A stretch of 64,000 nt of DNA from Amycolatopsis coloradensis (GCF_001953865.1 NZ_MQUQ01000018.1:62001-126000), one strand, 5' to 3'; shown: positions 44,145 to 53,906, numbered from the stretch's first letter. Notes: generated by a model not told the origin, from the letters alone. Numbers and translations: made by a program.

Positions 44145-45523
44145 TGCGCACCGATCTGCTCACCGACCCCGTCGCCGGTCTCGACGAGGCGTTGGCGACC
44201 GTCGACGCCTTCGATCGAGTACTCGTCTCAGGGCTGCTTCGTCCTCAACAGATCGCCGGTCTGACCGAACTGGCCGACGCCGTCGCGGGGTCACCGCTGG
44301 CGGCGCGTGTCGCCGAGGCCGCCGAGAAGACCGCGGCCGGGGCTGCCGGGGAGGAACACTTCGTTTCCCTTGCCGCGGCGAGGATCGCGGTGTTCGGCTC
44401 GGTGCACGACGCCCTCGTCATCCGGGCCGCCGAAGCCACGGGCCGGCCGTCTGGAGAGGAAATCGTCCAAGCGGCCGCCGAGACGGAATCGCCGAATCTG
44501 CTGGCCGCCGCTCGTTCGTGGCTGTCCGATCTGGCCCGTGCCGGCTGGCAGAGCATCGACCACGACCTGATTTCGGCCTCGGCGCCGGTGATCTCCGCGC
44601 TGCTCGCGGAACCGGGCCTGCGTCGGCTGGCGGTCCTGCTCGACGGCTTCGCTGCCGAACTCGCGGCGTCCTGCCCCGGTGCGGCGCTGGAGCGCGTCCC
44701 CGTCCGGCGCTGGGACGACCTGTGGTCGCGCGGGATGTTGCTGACCGTGCCCGGCGTGGCGGCGACGCCCGCGATCGGCACCGTCACCGGCCGCCTGCTG
44801 CCGCTCGGGGTCGACCTGCTGGAGCATGCGACGGCCGCCCAGGCCCAGATCCATGCGGTGCTCGAACCGGACGACGGCACCGCGCCGCGTCTTGTGCGCG
44901 CGAGTGTGACCGTGCCGAAGCCGGACACGATCATCGGAGCCGGGATCTGGCAACTGCTGCGCCCACAGTTGTCCTTGCTCGCGGCGGTCGGTGAGGGGCG
45001 CTCGATGGACCTCGTCGACATGCCGGTGACCGCGGAAGGCGATCTTCTCTGGCAGGACGAGTTCGCCCGTCTTGGCGAGCCCGCGGACGCGTTCGCCACC
45101 GCGCGGGTCATCCTGCCGAAGGCCATCACGCCGCCGGTGACGCCGTTGGACCGGCATCCGGCGCGTATCGCCGTGCCCGTCTTCCTCGAGGGCTACAGCA
45201 CTGAGGGCGACGAAGACGCGCTCACGTTCACCTTCGCCGGGAATCACCTCGCCGTCGAGACGGATCGCATTCCCGCCGCCGGTCCGCTGACCCCGAAGGC
45301 GGTCGTAGGCTCCAGCGCGTGCATCGGCCTGCTCCGATGGGACGGCGGTTTCCGGCTCCAGCCGCTCGCCGTCGAGACCACCGTGCGCAAGAAGACCACC
45401 GCCGTGCACGCCGGGGCGTGGGCCGGGGGGACCACGGACAAGGCCGGGGTGAAAGCCGAAAAGGCGGCCACCGACGCCGCGGCCGTGCTGCGTGAACGTG
45501 CCGGAAGGCTGTTGCGGAAATGA
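44144..45523 (+). CDS. Uncharacterised protein of the vWA-MoxR operon
   Basis: A 459-residue soluble protein of unknown family, helical in the first half and mixed alpha/beta in the second. It may correspond to the non-SWIM part of YehQ-like proteins, since those are about 600 residues and this gene directly follows a small SWIM gene. The C-terminus is Ala/Lys-rich (KAGVKAEKAATDAAAVLRER). ATG 44144 overlaps the SWIM stop, and its stop overlaps the vWA start (ATGA). Conserved operon position argues for a structural partner. Confidence 0.72.
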   Translation: MRTDLLTDPVAGLDEALATVDAFDRVLVSGLLRPQQIAGLTELADAVAGSPLAARVAEAAEKTAAGAAGEEHFVSLAAARIAVFGSVHDALVIRAAEATGRPSGEEIVQAAAETESPNLLAAARSWLSDLARAGWQSIDHDLISASAPVISALLAEPGLRRLAVLLDGFAAELAASCPGAALERVPVRRWDDLWSRGMLLTVPGVAATPAIGTVTGRLLPLGVDLLEHATAAQAQIHAVLEPDDGTAPRLVRASVTVPKPDTIIGAGIWQLLRPQLSLLAAVGEGRSMDLVDMPVTAEGDLLWQDEFARLGEPADAFATARVILPKAITPPVTPLDRHPARIAVPVFLEGYSTEGDEDALTFTFAGNHLAVETDRIPAAGPLTPKAVVGSSACIGLLRWDGGFRLQPLAVETTVRKKTTAVHAGAWAGGTTDKAGVKAEKAATDAAAVLRERAGRLLRK

Positions 45524-46890
45524 CCGAACCCGAGGACAACCGCCGCCAGGTCCTGTACTGGCGGCTGCTCGCCCGGCTCTTCGACAACGACGAGCAGGCC
45601 GCGCTCGAATCGGCGAGCGTGGCCGTGGTCGAGGACATCGGCCTGCCGTCCGCGTTGCTGGACCCGAACGTCGCCGTCGACTCGATCGTCCAGCGTCATC
45701 CCGAACTGGCCGCCGAGTTCGACGGGCTGATGGTTCCCGAAGCGGAGGACAGCCGGGACAAGGCCGCGGAAGTACGGCGCGCGGCGCTCGTGTCGAAGGT
45801 GCTCCTCAACGTCTTCGCTCCGGCGCCCCCTACGGTGACCGCGGGCCAGCTGTCCTGCTGGCAGGCCGACGCGGGCTGGCTCGAGCGCTCGCTGGGATGC
45901 CGTCCGGGGGAACTGCGTGGCGGACGTCCCGGCGGGGCGCCGACCGGGCTCGGCGGCACCGGCGGGGGCGGTGCTCCCGACCTGAGCACGCTGCTCCCGG
46001 CGATCGGCCCCGAACTCGGCGCCATCGAGGCGGACCTCGTCAAGCGGATGCGTCTGCGTGAGGTTCTCGCCGATCCGGCGCTCGCGGCGAAGCTGAGCCC
46101 GAGCATGTCACTCATCGAACAGTTGCTGCGGGACAAGGACAACCTGTCCGGAGTGGCGCTGGCCAACGCCAAATCGCTGATCCGCCGCTACGTCGACGAG
46201 ATCGCGGAGGTCCTGCGGACTCAGGTCGAGAAGGCCTCGACGGGCAAGGTGGACCGCTCGGTCCCGCCCAAGCGCGTGTTCCGCAACCTCGACCTCGATC
46301 GCACCATCTGGAAGAACCTCACCAACTGGAGCCCGGAAGAGGAACGGCTCTACGTCGATCGCCTCTACTACAAGCAGACCGCGAAGAAGACCACGCCGCA
46401 GCGGCTCATCGCGGTCGTCGACCAGTCCGGTTCCATGGTCGACTCGATGGTCAACTGCGCCGTGCTGGCCTCGATCTTCGCCGGACTGCCCAAAGTGGAC
46501 GTTCACCTGATCGCCTACGACACCCAGGCACTCGACCTCACGCCGTGGGTGCACGATCCCTTCGAAACCCTGCTGCGCACCAATCTCGGCGGCGGCAACG
46601 ACGGCATGGTCGCGATGGCGCTCACCCAGCCGAAGATCACCGAGCCCGCCAACACCGTGGTGGTGTGGATCTCCGACTTCTACGAGACCCGCGTCGAGCA
46701 GCTCTTCGAAAGCATGGCCGCGATCCACCGGTCCGGGGCGAAGTTCATCCCGGTCGGTTCGGTCACCAGCGCCGGCCGAGGCAGCGTGAACCCGTGGTTC
46801 CGCGAGCGCTTCAAAGACCTCGGCACCCCGGTGATCTCCGGCCACATCACCAAGCTCGTCCACGAACTCAAGACCTTCCTCACCTCCTGA
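45520..46890 (+). CDS. vWA-domain protein (YehP-like)
   Basis: A 456-residue protein. The N-terminal 230 residues are helical with a Gly-rich loop (GGRPGGAPTGLGGTGGGG). The C-terminal vWA domain has an intact MIDAS: LIAVVDQSGSMVDSM, the Thr in LLRTNLGGGNDG, and VVWISDFYE. vWA proteins recruit targets to MoxR-type ATPases, which act as chaperones or remodelling machines. The gene overlaps its upstream neighbour by 4 bp and is followed after 21 bp by the MoxR gene. Confidence 0.88.
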   Translation: MTEPEDNRRQVLYWRLLARLFDNDEQAALESASVAVVEDIGLPSALLDPNVAVDSIVQRHPELAAEFDGLMVPEAEDSRDKAAEVRRAALVSKVLLNVFAPAPPTVTAGQLSCWQADAGWLERSLGCRPGELRGGRPGGAPTGLGGTGGGGAPDLSTLLPAIGPELGAIEADLVKRMRLREVLADPALAAKLSPSMSLIEQLLRDKDNLSGVALANAKSLIRRYVDEIAEVLRTQVEKASTGKVDRSVPPKRVFRNLDLDRTIWKNLTNWSPEEERLYVDRLYYKQTAKKTTPQRLIAVVDQSGSMVDSMVNCAVLASIFAGLPKVDVHLIAYDTQALDLTPWVHDPFETLLRTNLGGGNDGMVAMALTQPKITEPANTVVVWISDFYETRVEQLFESMAAIHRSGAKFIPVGSVTSAGRGSVNPWFRERFKDLGTPVISGHITKLVHELKTFLTS

Positions 46891-46911
46891 ACTTTTCTCG
46901 AAAGGCACGAC

Positions 46912-48024
46912 ATGTCCGACGTCCTGCGCGCCCCCGCCGAACTCAAGTACGCCGAAGAGCTGGACTGGCTGGAGTCGATCGACGACAGCCCCAAACCGTT
47001 CGCCTGGCGCCTGTCCCCGAAGATGGTGCGCCTGTTCGTCCTCGGCGCCGAGCGCGCCGACGGCCTCGACCGCGAGATCTCGCAGAAATGGTTCGGCGAT
47101 CGGAGCATCGTCGAACGAGCCATCGTCACGCTCGCCTCCGACCGCGGGCTGCTGCTGATCGGCGACCCCGGCACCGGCAAGAGCTGGCTCGCCGAACTTT
47201 TGGCCGCGGCGATCTCCCGCAACTCCACGCTCGTCGTGCAGGGGACCGCGGGCACCACCGAGGACCACATCAAGTACTCGTGGAACGTCTCCATGGTCAT
47301 CGCCAAGGGCCAGTCCCGCGAATCGATGATCCCGTCGCCGATCATGACCGCGATGGAGGCGGGCTCCATCGGTCGTTTCGAGGAGCTGACCCGCTCCACC
47401 AGCGACGTGCAGGACGCGCTGATCTCGATCCTGTCCGAGAAGTACATCTCGGTCCCGGAACTGGACAGCGACGGCATCGTCTTCGCCAAACCCGGTTTCT
47501 CCGTGATCGCCACCGCCAACAGCCGCGACCGCGGTGTCAACGACCTGTCGTCCGCGCTCAAGCGCCGGTTCAACTTCGTCCGCATCCCGGTGGTGACGAA
47601 CAAGAAGAGCGAGGCGGAGATCGTCCGCTTCCGTACCGAGGAACTCCTTCGCCGCCACCAGATCGAGCTGGACGTGCCGCCGACACTGCTCGACGTGCTC
47701 CTGCGCAGCTTCGGCGACCTGCGTGCCGCGGCTGCGTCGGCGGGCAGCGACGACGAGAAGCTGGAGTCCGCGTTGTCGACGGCCGAACAGATCGGCGTCC
47801 TCGAAGACGCGGTACTGCACAGCAACTTCTTCGGAGAACGCGCGCTGACGGCCCGCGCGCTGGCGTCCTCACTCGTCGGCTCGCTCGCCCGTCGTGAGCC
47901 GGAGGACCTGGCGATTCTCAACAAGTACCTGCACGGCGTCGTCGAGCCGCGCAGCAAGGACGAGGGCGGAGACTGGCCGGAGTTCCTCGACGGCGGCCGC
48001 GACGCGATCGCCACCCTCTCGTGA
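46912..48024 (+). CDS. MoxR-type AAA+ ATPase (YehL-like)
   Basis: A 370-residue AAA+ protein. Walker A LLLIGDPGTGKSW; a Walker B position with GRFEELTRSTSDVQDAL; sensor 1 FSVIATANSRDRG; and the arginine finger region SALKRRFNFV. MoxR ATPases work with vWA partners to insert cofactors or remodel complexes. ATG 46912 follows a short gap holding AAAGGC. Its stop overlaps the DUF5682 start. Confidence 0.9.
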   Translation: MSDVLRAPAELKYAEELDWLESIDDSPKPFAWRLSPKMVRLFVLGAERADGLDREISQKWFGDRSIVERAIVTLASDRGLLLIGDPGTGKSWLAELLAAAISRNSTLVVQGTAGTTEDHIKYSWNVSMVIAKGQSRESMIPSPIMTAMEAGSIGRFEELTRSTSDVQDALISILSEKYISVPELDSDGIVFAKPGFSVIATANSRDRGVNDLSSALKRRFNFVRIPVVTNKKSEAEIVRFRTEELLRRHQIELDVPPTLLDVLLRSFGDLRAAAASAGSDDEKLESALSTAEQIGVLEDAVLHSNFFGERALTARALASSLVGSLARREPEDLAILNKYLHGVVEPRSKDEGGDWPEFLDGGRDAIATLS

Positions 48025-50777
48025 GCGGCGCCTTCGAGGCGCTGCGCGGTCAGTTGCAGGAGGCCGCGGCAGTCTTCGCCGACGGACCCGGTGCTCTGGA
48101 GGGCATCCTGCTCGGACTGGTCGACGACGTCGACCGCGCGGTGCGGGAGCCTTTGGAGATCTTTCCGGTCTGCCACCATTCCCCGGCTTCGGCCGTGGCG
48201 ATGGCACGGCGGTTGCGGGAGAAACAGCCGAAGGTGGTCTACCTCGAACTGTGCGAGGACATGGCGCCACTGCTGACCGAGCTGCGTAACTGCCGTCTCC
48301 CGGTGGCCGTCCAGGCTTTCGCGACGGACGTGAAGGGATTCCCCGCGGAGTGGGCGCCGCTCTCGGTGGTCGCGCCGATCACCGAGGCCTCGGCCGAGTA
48401 CCAGGCGATCGCGTACGCCCTCGACACCCCGGGTGTCGAACTCGTCCTCGTCGACCGCTCGGCCGACCACGTCTTCCAAGGGGACGAGCGCGAGCCCCAA
48501 GCGGATCCGGACACGCCGCCCGCCGAGGAAGAGGCGGCGCTGCACGGCGACGCGATCGGCGTCGAGATCGGTGACCTACGGCCCCGCTTCGCCGAACTCG
48601 AGGAGCACCTGCTGCGTCACGGGCGGGTGCGGCACTGGTCGGAATGGTGGCACCAGTACGTCGAGCTGCCGCTCGGCGAGGGTGACCATGAAACCTATCG
48701 CCAGGTCATGTTCCTGATCGGCAGCCTGTTCCGCCGGCTCGCCCCCGGGGACACCCGCCGCGTGCGGGTGGACGAGGACCGTGAACGCTACATGTGGACC
48801 CGGATGCGCGAGCACCTCGCCGCTTCGGGCGCCGATCCCGCGGACTGCCTCTACGTCTGCGGCGCGTTCCACGCGGCCAGCCGGGTCGCGGAGTTCGGCG
48901 TCGAGGGCACGGACGGGTTCGTGATCAGCCCGCGCAGCGGGAGCACCTGGCAGTACGGGCTGATCCCATCGAGCCACGCGTCGATCGAGACGCAGTTCGG
49001 CCTCGCCGGGGGATCGGTGTCGATCGCCGCGACCGAGTGGGCGAAGAACCTCAAGCGCACCAAGGTCAAGCAGTTCCAGCTGGAAGGACAGGTGGGCGGG
49101 CCGAAGCGAAAGAAGGCCGCTGAGCTGCCCGCGCCCACGTCGGATCCGGCGTCGTCGGATCATCTTTCCGGTTTCCTGCAACGGCCTCCGGTCCTGGACC
49201 GGCTGGACGAGGCCGAACTGCTCGGCTGGTCGGTCGAGGTCGTGCGGGCGGCGCGCCGCAACGGGTACCTGTCGTCGACGGCCGACGCCATCGCGGTGTT
49301 CGAGACCTCGATCCTGCTGGCGGGCTTGCGCGATCGGGCGAAACCCACGCCGTACGACTTCCAGGACGCGGCGGTCACCTGCATCGAGAAGGACGTCGTG
49401 CCGGGCAGGCGAGACGTGCGCCGCATCGTCGAAATCATGATGGGCGGCGATCGGATCGGCCAAGTCGGTTACGACGCGTTGCCGCCGCTGGCGCGCGACG
49501 TGCACGACAGGCTCGAACCGCTGAACCTCAAGTTGCAGCAACGTGGGGTGCAGCGGGCGTTGCTCGACATCGCTTCCCGACCGGAGCTCGAGCCTTGCTC
49601 CGATCTGCTGTGGATGCTCCGGTACCTGATGCCGCACGGCGCGGCGCGGCCGATCATGGGGGAGCGGCGGCTCGGTGAGCGGCCGATCCAGGAGTCATGG
49701 GATCTGGCGCTGGGCACCCACCAGCGTGCGCTCATCGAGCTGGGTTACGAGGGTGTCAGCATCGAACAGGTGCTGGAACAACGGCTCCGGCGGGCCGCGT
49801 ACCACCCGCGGGCCACCGCGGCGAAGGTGCTCGGAGCCGTCGAAGACGCGACGCTCTATCTGCGCAGCGCCCGGCTGGCGGGGGAGCTGGGCACGCGTGC
49901 CCTGGAGGTCCTGGCCACCGAACGCAGCGTCGACGGAGCGCCGGAGGTCCTGCGGCGGGTGCGGAGGCTGCTCGCGCATTACCGGACCAGCGAGCCGGTA
50001 CTGCCTCGGTGGATCGAGGACTTCGTCAGGACGGGGTACGCGCATTACTGCACCCTGCTTCCGGCGGCTTTCACCGACGAGGAGGCCGGTGTCGAGCAGG
50101 TCGCCGCGATGCTGGGCTTCCTGTTCAGCATGGAGGCGCTCGCCCTGTCGCTGGGATGCGACCGGACCCAGCTGGAGTTGGCGATCGCCGGATCACATCC
50201 GCAGGAGCCGTCGAAGGTCGCGCTGCTGTGGGCGGCCCAGGTGCAGCTCGGCCGGCTCTCTCGCGCGGAACTGAGGGAGCGGTGCGCCACTCTGCTGGCG
50301 AACCCGTTGGTGCTGCCCGCGTATCCGCGCTACCTGAGTGGTTTCGTCCACGCGCTGGAACCAGCGCCAGGGCTGGCTGACTTCGTCGTCGAGGCGGTGT
50401 CGAACGCCTTCGCCGAGCTTCCGGACAGGTTGCTGCTGCCGTGGCTGCCGACGTTGATCACCACGCTGCGCTCGCGCGGGGCGGAACTCGTTCCGCTGCT
50501 CGTCCGTGAAGCCGGACGGGTCTTCCCCGGCCGTCTCGCGGCGCTCGACGCCTGGGTCCCGCCCTGGAAGAACCAGCCGGAATCCCTTACCGCATCGAGG
50601 AAGCCGGGCGGGAACGGCTTGCCGCTCCTGGCCGCGCATCCGGCGACCTGTGACGCGGTGGCGAACCTGCTGGGCTGTGACGAACCGTGGGGGAGCACCG
50701 CCCCGGCAGGCCTGGCGCTGCTTGAGCGGTATCCGGACTCCGCGGTGGCGTTGGAGGAGGTGCTCATCGGCGTGTGA
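48021..50777 (+). CDS. DUF5682 family protein (YehM-like)
   Basis: A 918-residue protein. The N-terminal signature EIFPVCHHSPASAVAMARRL, VVYLELCEDM and the GAFHAAS region are typical of DUF5682, and the rest is helical. It is the large invariant partner of the vWA-MoxR pair, matching YehM by gene order. The enzymatic activity is unknown; the conserved His/Glu/Asp at the N-terminus could form a hydrolase site, as in TraB/ChaN-like folds (speculative). GTG 48021 overlaps the MoxR stop. Confidence 0.82.
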   Translation: MSGAFEALRGQLQEAAAVFADGPGALEGILLGLVDDVDRAVREPLEIFPVCHHSPASAVAMARRLREKQPKVVYLELCEDMAPLLTELRNCRLPVAVQAFATDVKGFPAEWAPLSVVAPITEASAEYQAIAYALDTPGVELVLVDRSADHVFQGDEREPQADPDTPPAEEEAALHGDAIGVEIGDLRPRFAELEEHLLRHGRVRHWSEWWHQYVELPLGEGDHETYRQVMFLIGSLFRRLAPGDTRRVRVDEDRERYMWTRMREHLAASGADPADCLYVCGAFHAASRVAEFGVEGTDGFVISPRSGSTWQYGLIPSSHASIETQFGLAGGSVSIAATEWAKNLKRTKVKQFQLEGQVGGPKRKKAAELPAPTSDPASSDHLSGFLQRPPVLDRLDEAELLGWSVEVVRAARRNGYLSSTADAIAVFETSILLAGLRDRAKPTPYDFQDAAVTCIEKDVVPGRRDVRRIVEIMMGGDRIGQVGYDALPPLARDVHDRLEPLNLKLQQRGVQRALLDIASRPELEPCSDLLWMLRYLMPHGAARPIMGERRLGERPIQESWDLALGTHQRALIELGYEGVSIEQVLEQRLRRAAYHPRATAAKVLGAVEDATLYLRSARLAGELGTRALEVLATERSVDGAPEVLRRVRRLLAHYRTSEPVLPRWIEDFVRTGYAHYCTLLPAAFTDEEAGVEQVAAMLGFLFSMEALALSLGCDRTQLELAIAGSHPQEPSKVALLWAAQVQLGRLSRAELRERCATLLANPLVLPAYPRYLSGFVHALEPAPGLADFVVEAVSNAFAELPDRLLLPWLPTLITTLRSRGAELVPLLVREAGRVFPGRLAALDAWVPPWKNQPESLTASRKPGGNGLPLLAAHPATCDAVANLLGCDEPWGSTAPAGLALLERYPDSAVALEEVLIGV

Positions 50778-50784
50778 CCTTCGG

Positions 50785-50816
50785 GGGCGGTCGCCGGGGG
50801 ACACCGGCGCCCGCCC
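50785..50816. terminator. Hairpin between convergent genes
   Basis: GGGCGGTCGCCGG (50785-50797) pairs with CCGGCGCCCGCCC (50804-50816) with one mismatch and a 6-nt loop. It separates the DUF5682 and carotenoid-oxygenase 3' ends and can act both ways. Confidence 0.6.
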
Positions 50817-50822
50817 GGACCC

Positions 50823-52289
50823 TCAGTCCGCTACCCAGCTGCTGTGGAAGCCCAGCGGCACGGGCCTGGGCAAGTGGATGCGTGCCAAGGGTTTCGCGGT
50901 GAAGTCCTGTGCGGCGAGGATCACCAGGTCCGAGGCGTTGCGGTCAGGGTTGTCGACATAGGCGAGGGCGTAGCCGTCGTCCTCGGATTTACCGTGGGAC
51001 GAGGGCACGAAGACCGCTTCGCTCGCGTCGGCGCCCCGGCCGAAGCGGTGCACCTCCGAACGCCCGCTGAACAGGTCGTGCTTGATCAGCGCGTTGCCGA
51101 AGGTGCCGGCGGGCTTGTCCAGGTAGACGTCGAAGAGTTCACCGGGGGAAGCCGAGTAGCCGTACCGGTGCCGTCGTGAGACCAGGCTTTCGTTGACCCG
51201 CGGGAACTCCTGCGGCCGGTCGTCGAGCACGCGGCGCTGGACACGGCCCCGGGTCAGGTCGATCGTCCAGCGCTCCAGCACCGGCGGGCCGGACGCGGAC
51301 GGGCCGCCGAAGCCCTGCTTACCGGCCGCCTCGAACGGCGCCGGCATCGTGGTCAGGTCCACCACCACCGTGGAGCCCTGTTCGTAGGCGTTGAGCGTAT
51401 GCGAGTAGAACACCGGATCCACCCCGAACCAGCGCACCGGTCCGCCCTCGCGCTTCATGACCCCGACCCTGGCCGGGTGCTCGGTGTTCCACTTGTAAGG
51501 CACCACTTTCCCCGGCCGCGGGTCGAACGTGACGGGCACGTCGAAGACGACAACGTAGTTCTTGGTGAGCCCGAAGTCGTGCATCATCGGGCTGTCGGTG
51601 ACCGGGATCCGGGTGGTCCGCACCACGCGGCCGGTCCGGTCGATCATCAGATGCCGCACGTGGTCCCACGTCGGGTAGTAGGTCACCGCGTGCAGTTCGT
51701 CGGCGTGGGCGTCGAACTTGGTGTGCGCGGTGTAGGAGCCGTCCAGGGAACCGCTGAAATCGAACGGCCCCACCGTGTTCAGCTCGTCGTCGAGTTCGTA
51801 CGGCGGGGGACCGGACTCCTGCAGGGCGAGGATGCGGCCGTGGTGGCTGATCACGTGTGTGTTCGGCGCGAAGTCGTCCGCGGGCACGGGCCACGGATAC
51901 CGTTCGCCCAGTTTCGCCGCGACACCGGACGAGCGCACCCACCGGTTGCGGTACCACTCGGCCTTCCCGTCACGCAGCCGGACACCGTGCACCATCCCCT
52001 CACCCAGCATCCAGTGGTGCGCGCGCGGATCCTCGAGCCCGAGGACATTCGGCCCGGTGCGCAGGTACCGGCCGCAAAGATCCTTCGGAATACGGCCTGT
52101 GACCGGCAGCCCGAACGCGGTCACCTCTTCCTTCACCGGCGCGAACGCGCCTTCGATGAACGGGTACTTCGCCTTCGCCGGACTTTGCGCGGCGAAGGCG
52201 GCCTGGGTGCTTCCGTAGGTCGCGGCGACGCCGCCGATGGTCAGCGCGGCCGCTCCGCGGAGCACGTTCCGCCTGGTCGGTTCGGTCAT
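50823..52289 (-). CDS. Carotenoid cleavage oxygenase family protein, Tat-exported
   Basis: A 488-residue RPE65-type non-haem iron dioxygenase. The four iron-binding His are present: His189 (YTAHTKFD), His237 (PMMHDFG), His297 (VFYSHTLN) and His482 (LGFHSSW). An N-terminal RRNVLRGAAALTIGG twin-arginine signal indicates export, which is uncommon for this family. Substrates could be carotenoids, stilbenes or lignin-related compounds. ATG 52289 is the start. It is divergent from a TetR gene, with direct repeats between. Confidence 0.88.
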   Translation of the reverse strand: MTEPTRRNVLRGAAALTIGGVAATYGSTQAAFAAQSPAKAKYPFIEGAFAPVKEEVTAFGLPVTGRIPKDLCGRYLRTGPNVLGLEDPRAHHWMLGEGMVHGVRLRDGKAEWYRNRWVRSSGVAAKLGERYPWPVPADDFAPNTHVISHHGRILALQESGPPPYELDDELNTVGPFDFSGSLDGSYTAHTKFDAHADELHAVTYYPTWDHVRHLMIDRTGRVVRTTRIPVTDSPMMHDFGLTKNYVVVFDVPVTFDPRPGKVVPYKWNTEHPARVGVMKREGGPVRWFGVDPVFYSHTLNAYEQGSTVVVDLTTMPAPFEAAGKQGFGGPSASGPPVLERWTIDLTRGRVQRRVLDDRPQEFPRVNESLVSRRHRYGYSASPGELFDVYLDKPAGTFGNALIKHDLFSGRSEVHRFGRGADASEAVFVPSSHGKSEDDGYALAYVDNPDRNASDLVILAAQDFTAKPLARIHLPRPVPLGFHSSWVAD

Positions 52290-52315
52290 GGTCGATCCCG
52301 CCAATCCGATCGTAA

Positions 52316-52342
52316 CTGTGTATGGCATGAACAGTGTATGCC
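52316..52342. promoter_or_regulatory. Direct repeats between carotenoid-oxygenase and TetR genes
   Basis: CTGTGTATGGC (52316-52326) and CAGTGTATGCC (52332-52342) match at 9 of 11 bases with a 16-bp period, about 30 bp from either start codon. Candidate site for the TetR protein, or overlapping -10 elements (TATGCC). Confidence 0.4.
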
Positions 52343-52372
52343 TTTACCGGTTTCGGGTGCAACAATGCCCGG

Positions 52373-53092
52373 ATGGACGACGCCGACATCGAGTTGCTGC
52401 CACCGGGCACCGCGCTGGCCTGGGGGCATGCCCCGGCGCCCCGGCGTGGGCCGAAACCGGGCTACAGCCTCGAGCAGATCGTCGACGCGGCCATCGCGCA
52501 GGCCGACGCGGAGGGGTACGCGGCCCTGTCCATGCCGTCGATCGCCAAACGCCTCGGCATCACCGCGAACGCGCTCTACCGCTATCTGAGTTCCAAGGAA
52601 GAACTGCTCGTCCTCGTCGCCGAAGCAGCCTGGGGTCCGCCGCCGAAACTGTCGTCCGGTGACTGGCGTGCCGCGGTCACCGCCTGGGCTCGCGCGCTGC
52701 TCGAACGCGGCCGCCGCCATCCGTGGCTGATCGACCTGCCGGTGCGCGGCGCGCCGAGTACGCCGAACCTGCTGGGCTGGCTGGAGAACTTCCTGGAAGG
52801 AATGGCGGACACGGGGCTCGGTACCCGTGACGTGATGGGCTGCGTCGTGCTGGTCGACGGCTGGGTGCGCAGCACCGCGGCCCTCCTGCGCGACGTGAAC
52901 GCGAACGCTCCCGAACGGGTCGAGGCGCTGAGCGAGTTCTTGCGACCACGTCTTCGGGGGCGTGGTTATCCGCGTGTCGCCGCGGTGATCTCCGGTGAGG
53001 CATACGGCGAAGAAGGCATCGAGGACGACGACGTCGAGTTCGGCCTCGGCCGCATCCTGGACGGCATCGAGGCGTTGATCGTCAGGCGGTGA
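52373..53092 (+). CDS. TetR family regulator
   Basis: A 239-residue repressor from ATG 52373. A 30-residue leader containing PAPRRGPKPGYS precedes the HTH (MPSIAKRLGITANALYRYL). The ligand domain contains WARALLERGRRHPWLIDLPVRG, as in the TetR_C class of large actinomycete regulators. It is divergent from the carotenoid oxygenase and probably represses it. The 3' end overlaps the truncated TetR fragment by 11 bp. Confidence 0.88.
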   Translation: MDDADIELLPPGTALAWGHAPAPRRGPKPGYSLEQIVDAAIAQADAEGYAALSMPSIAKRLGITANALYRYLSSKEELLVLVAEAAWGPPPKLSSGDWRAAVTAWARALLERGRRHPWLIDLPVRGAPSTPNLLGWLENFLEGMADTGLGTRDVMGCVVLVDGWVRSTAALLRDVNANAPERVEALSEFLRPRLRGRGYPRVAAVISGEAYGEEGIEDDDVEFGLGRILDGIEALIVRR

Positions 53093-53465
53093 ACAGCCTG
53101 TCGAGCCGGTAGTCGACGATCTCCACCGCGCGTTCCGTGGTGTAGGCGTCGACCATGATCGCGGTGACGAGGCCGGCGGACATCGTCGCGAGCGCGTCGG
53201 CCTCCAGGCTCGGGTCGAGGCGGGCCGGGATGTCGCCCTTCGCCTGGGCCTTCCGGAGCAGTTCGGCGAGTGCGCGGATCAGGTGGGGCAGCAGCGGTTC
53301 CTGGTCGGGATCCTGGCTCCCGCGGGTGACGTCGACGGCGAAGTACGCGATCTGGACCGCGGCCAGCATGCGGCGGCGTTCGCCGTCCGGCAGGACGCCG
53401 GTCAGGTAGGCGCGCACGATGGTGCGTTCGTCACCGGTCGCCATCGCCTCGACGATGCCTCTCCC
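53082..53465 (-). pseudogene. C-terminal half of a second TetR regulator, N-terminus deleted
   Basis: The leftward frame EAMATGDERTIVRAYLTGVL through AYTTERAVEIVDYRLDRLFTA is a TetR ligand-binding domain. No helix-turn-helix is present; at about 53465 the sequence changes to the antisense of a hydrolase fragment. The gene should have continued to the right. The open frame that continues is antisense noise. Confidence 0.65.
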
Positions 53466-53906
53466 GGCGATCTCGCCGGGGTCGTCACCTTCGAGGCCGC
53501 GGGATTCGGGGTGATCGGCAGGAGCTTCCTCTGGTGGAGCCTCCGTGAGATCTTCCGCTGGTTCCTGCCCCGGTGGCTCCTCCGGCTGGTGTCGTCCGGG
53601 GATCCGGCGGTGCGGCACACCGTGCGGCCGCTGCTTTTCAGTGCTCTCAAGTACAAACAGCATTTTCCCGAGATGCACCTGTTCAGCGACGACGAGCTGT
53701 ACGCCATCGACGTACCCACCCGGATCGTCGTCGCCGAACGCAGTGTCATCCACAAGGCTTGTGAGGTCGCGGCCCGGCTCGAATCACTGAGTCCGCACAT
53801 CGGTGTCGAGGTCGTGCCCAAGGCCACCCACGGACTGTCCCTGGAGAAACCGGATCTGGTCACCACCCGGATTCTCGAGGCCGTACCGGTCAGGCCAGGG
53901 GCTTAG
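53466..53906 (+). pseudogene. C-terminal half of an alpha/beta hydrolase, N-terminus deleted
   Basis: The rightward frame VVTFEAAGFGVIGRSFLWW, then SALKYKQHFPEMHLF, IDVPTRIVVAERSVIHK and VVPKATHGLSLEKPDLV, is the lid and C-terminal half of an alpha/beta hydrolase. His in THGLSLEKPD is the catalytic histidine and Asp/Glu in the VAERS strand-loop the acid position. The nucleophile elbow and oxyanion strand are missing. It overlaps the next convergent gene by 17 bp. Confidence 0.65.

Noticed and set aside
46108..48545. Two leftward open frames of 570 and 621 residues
   Set aside because: Both are antisense to the vWA, MoxR and DUF5682 genes, whose motifs are unmistakable.
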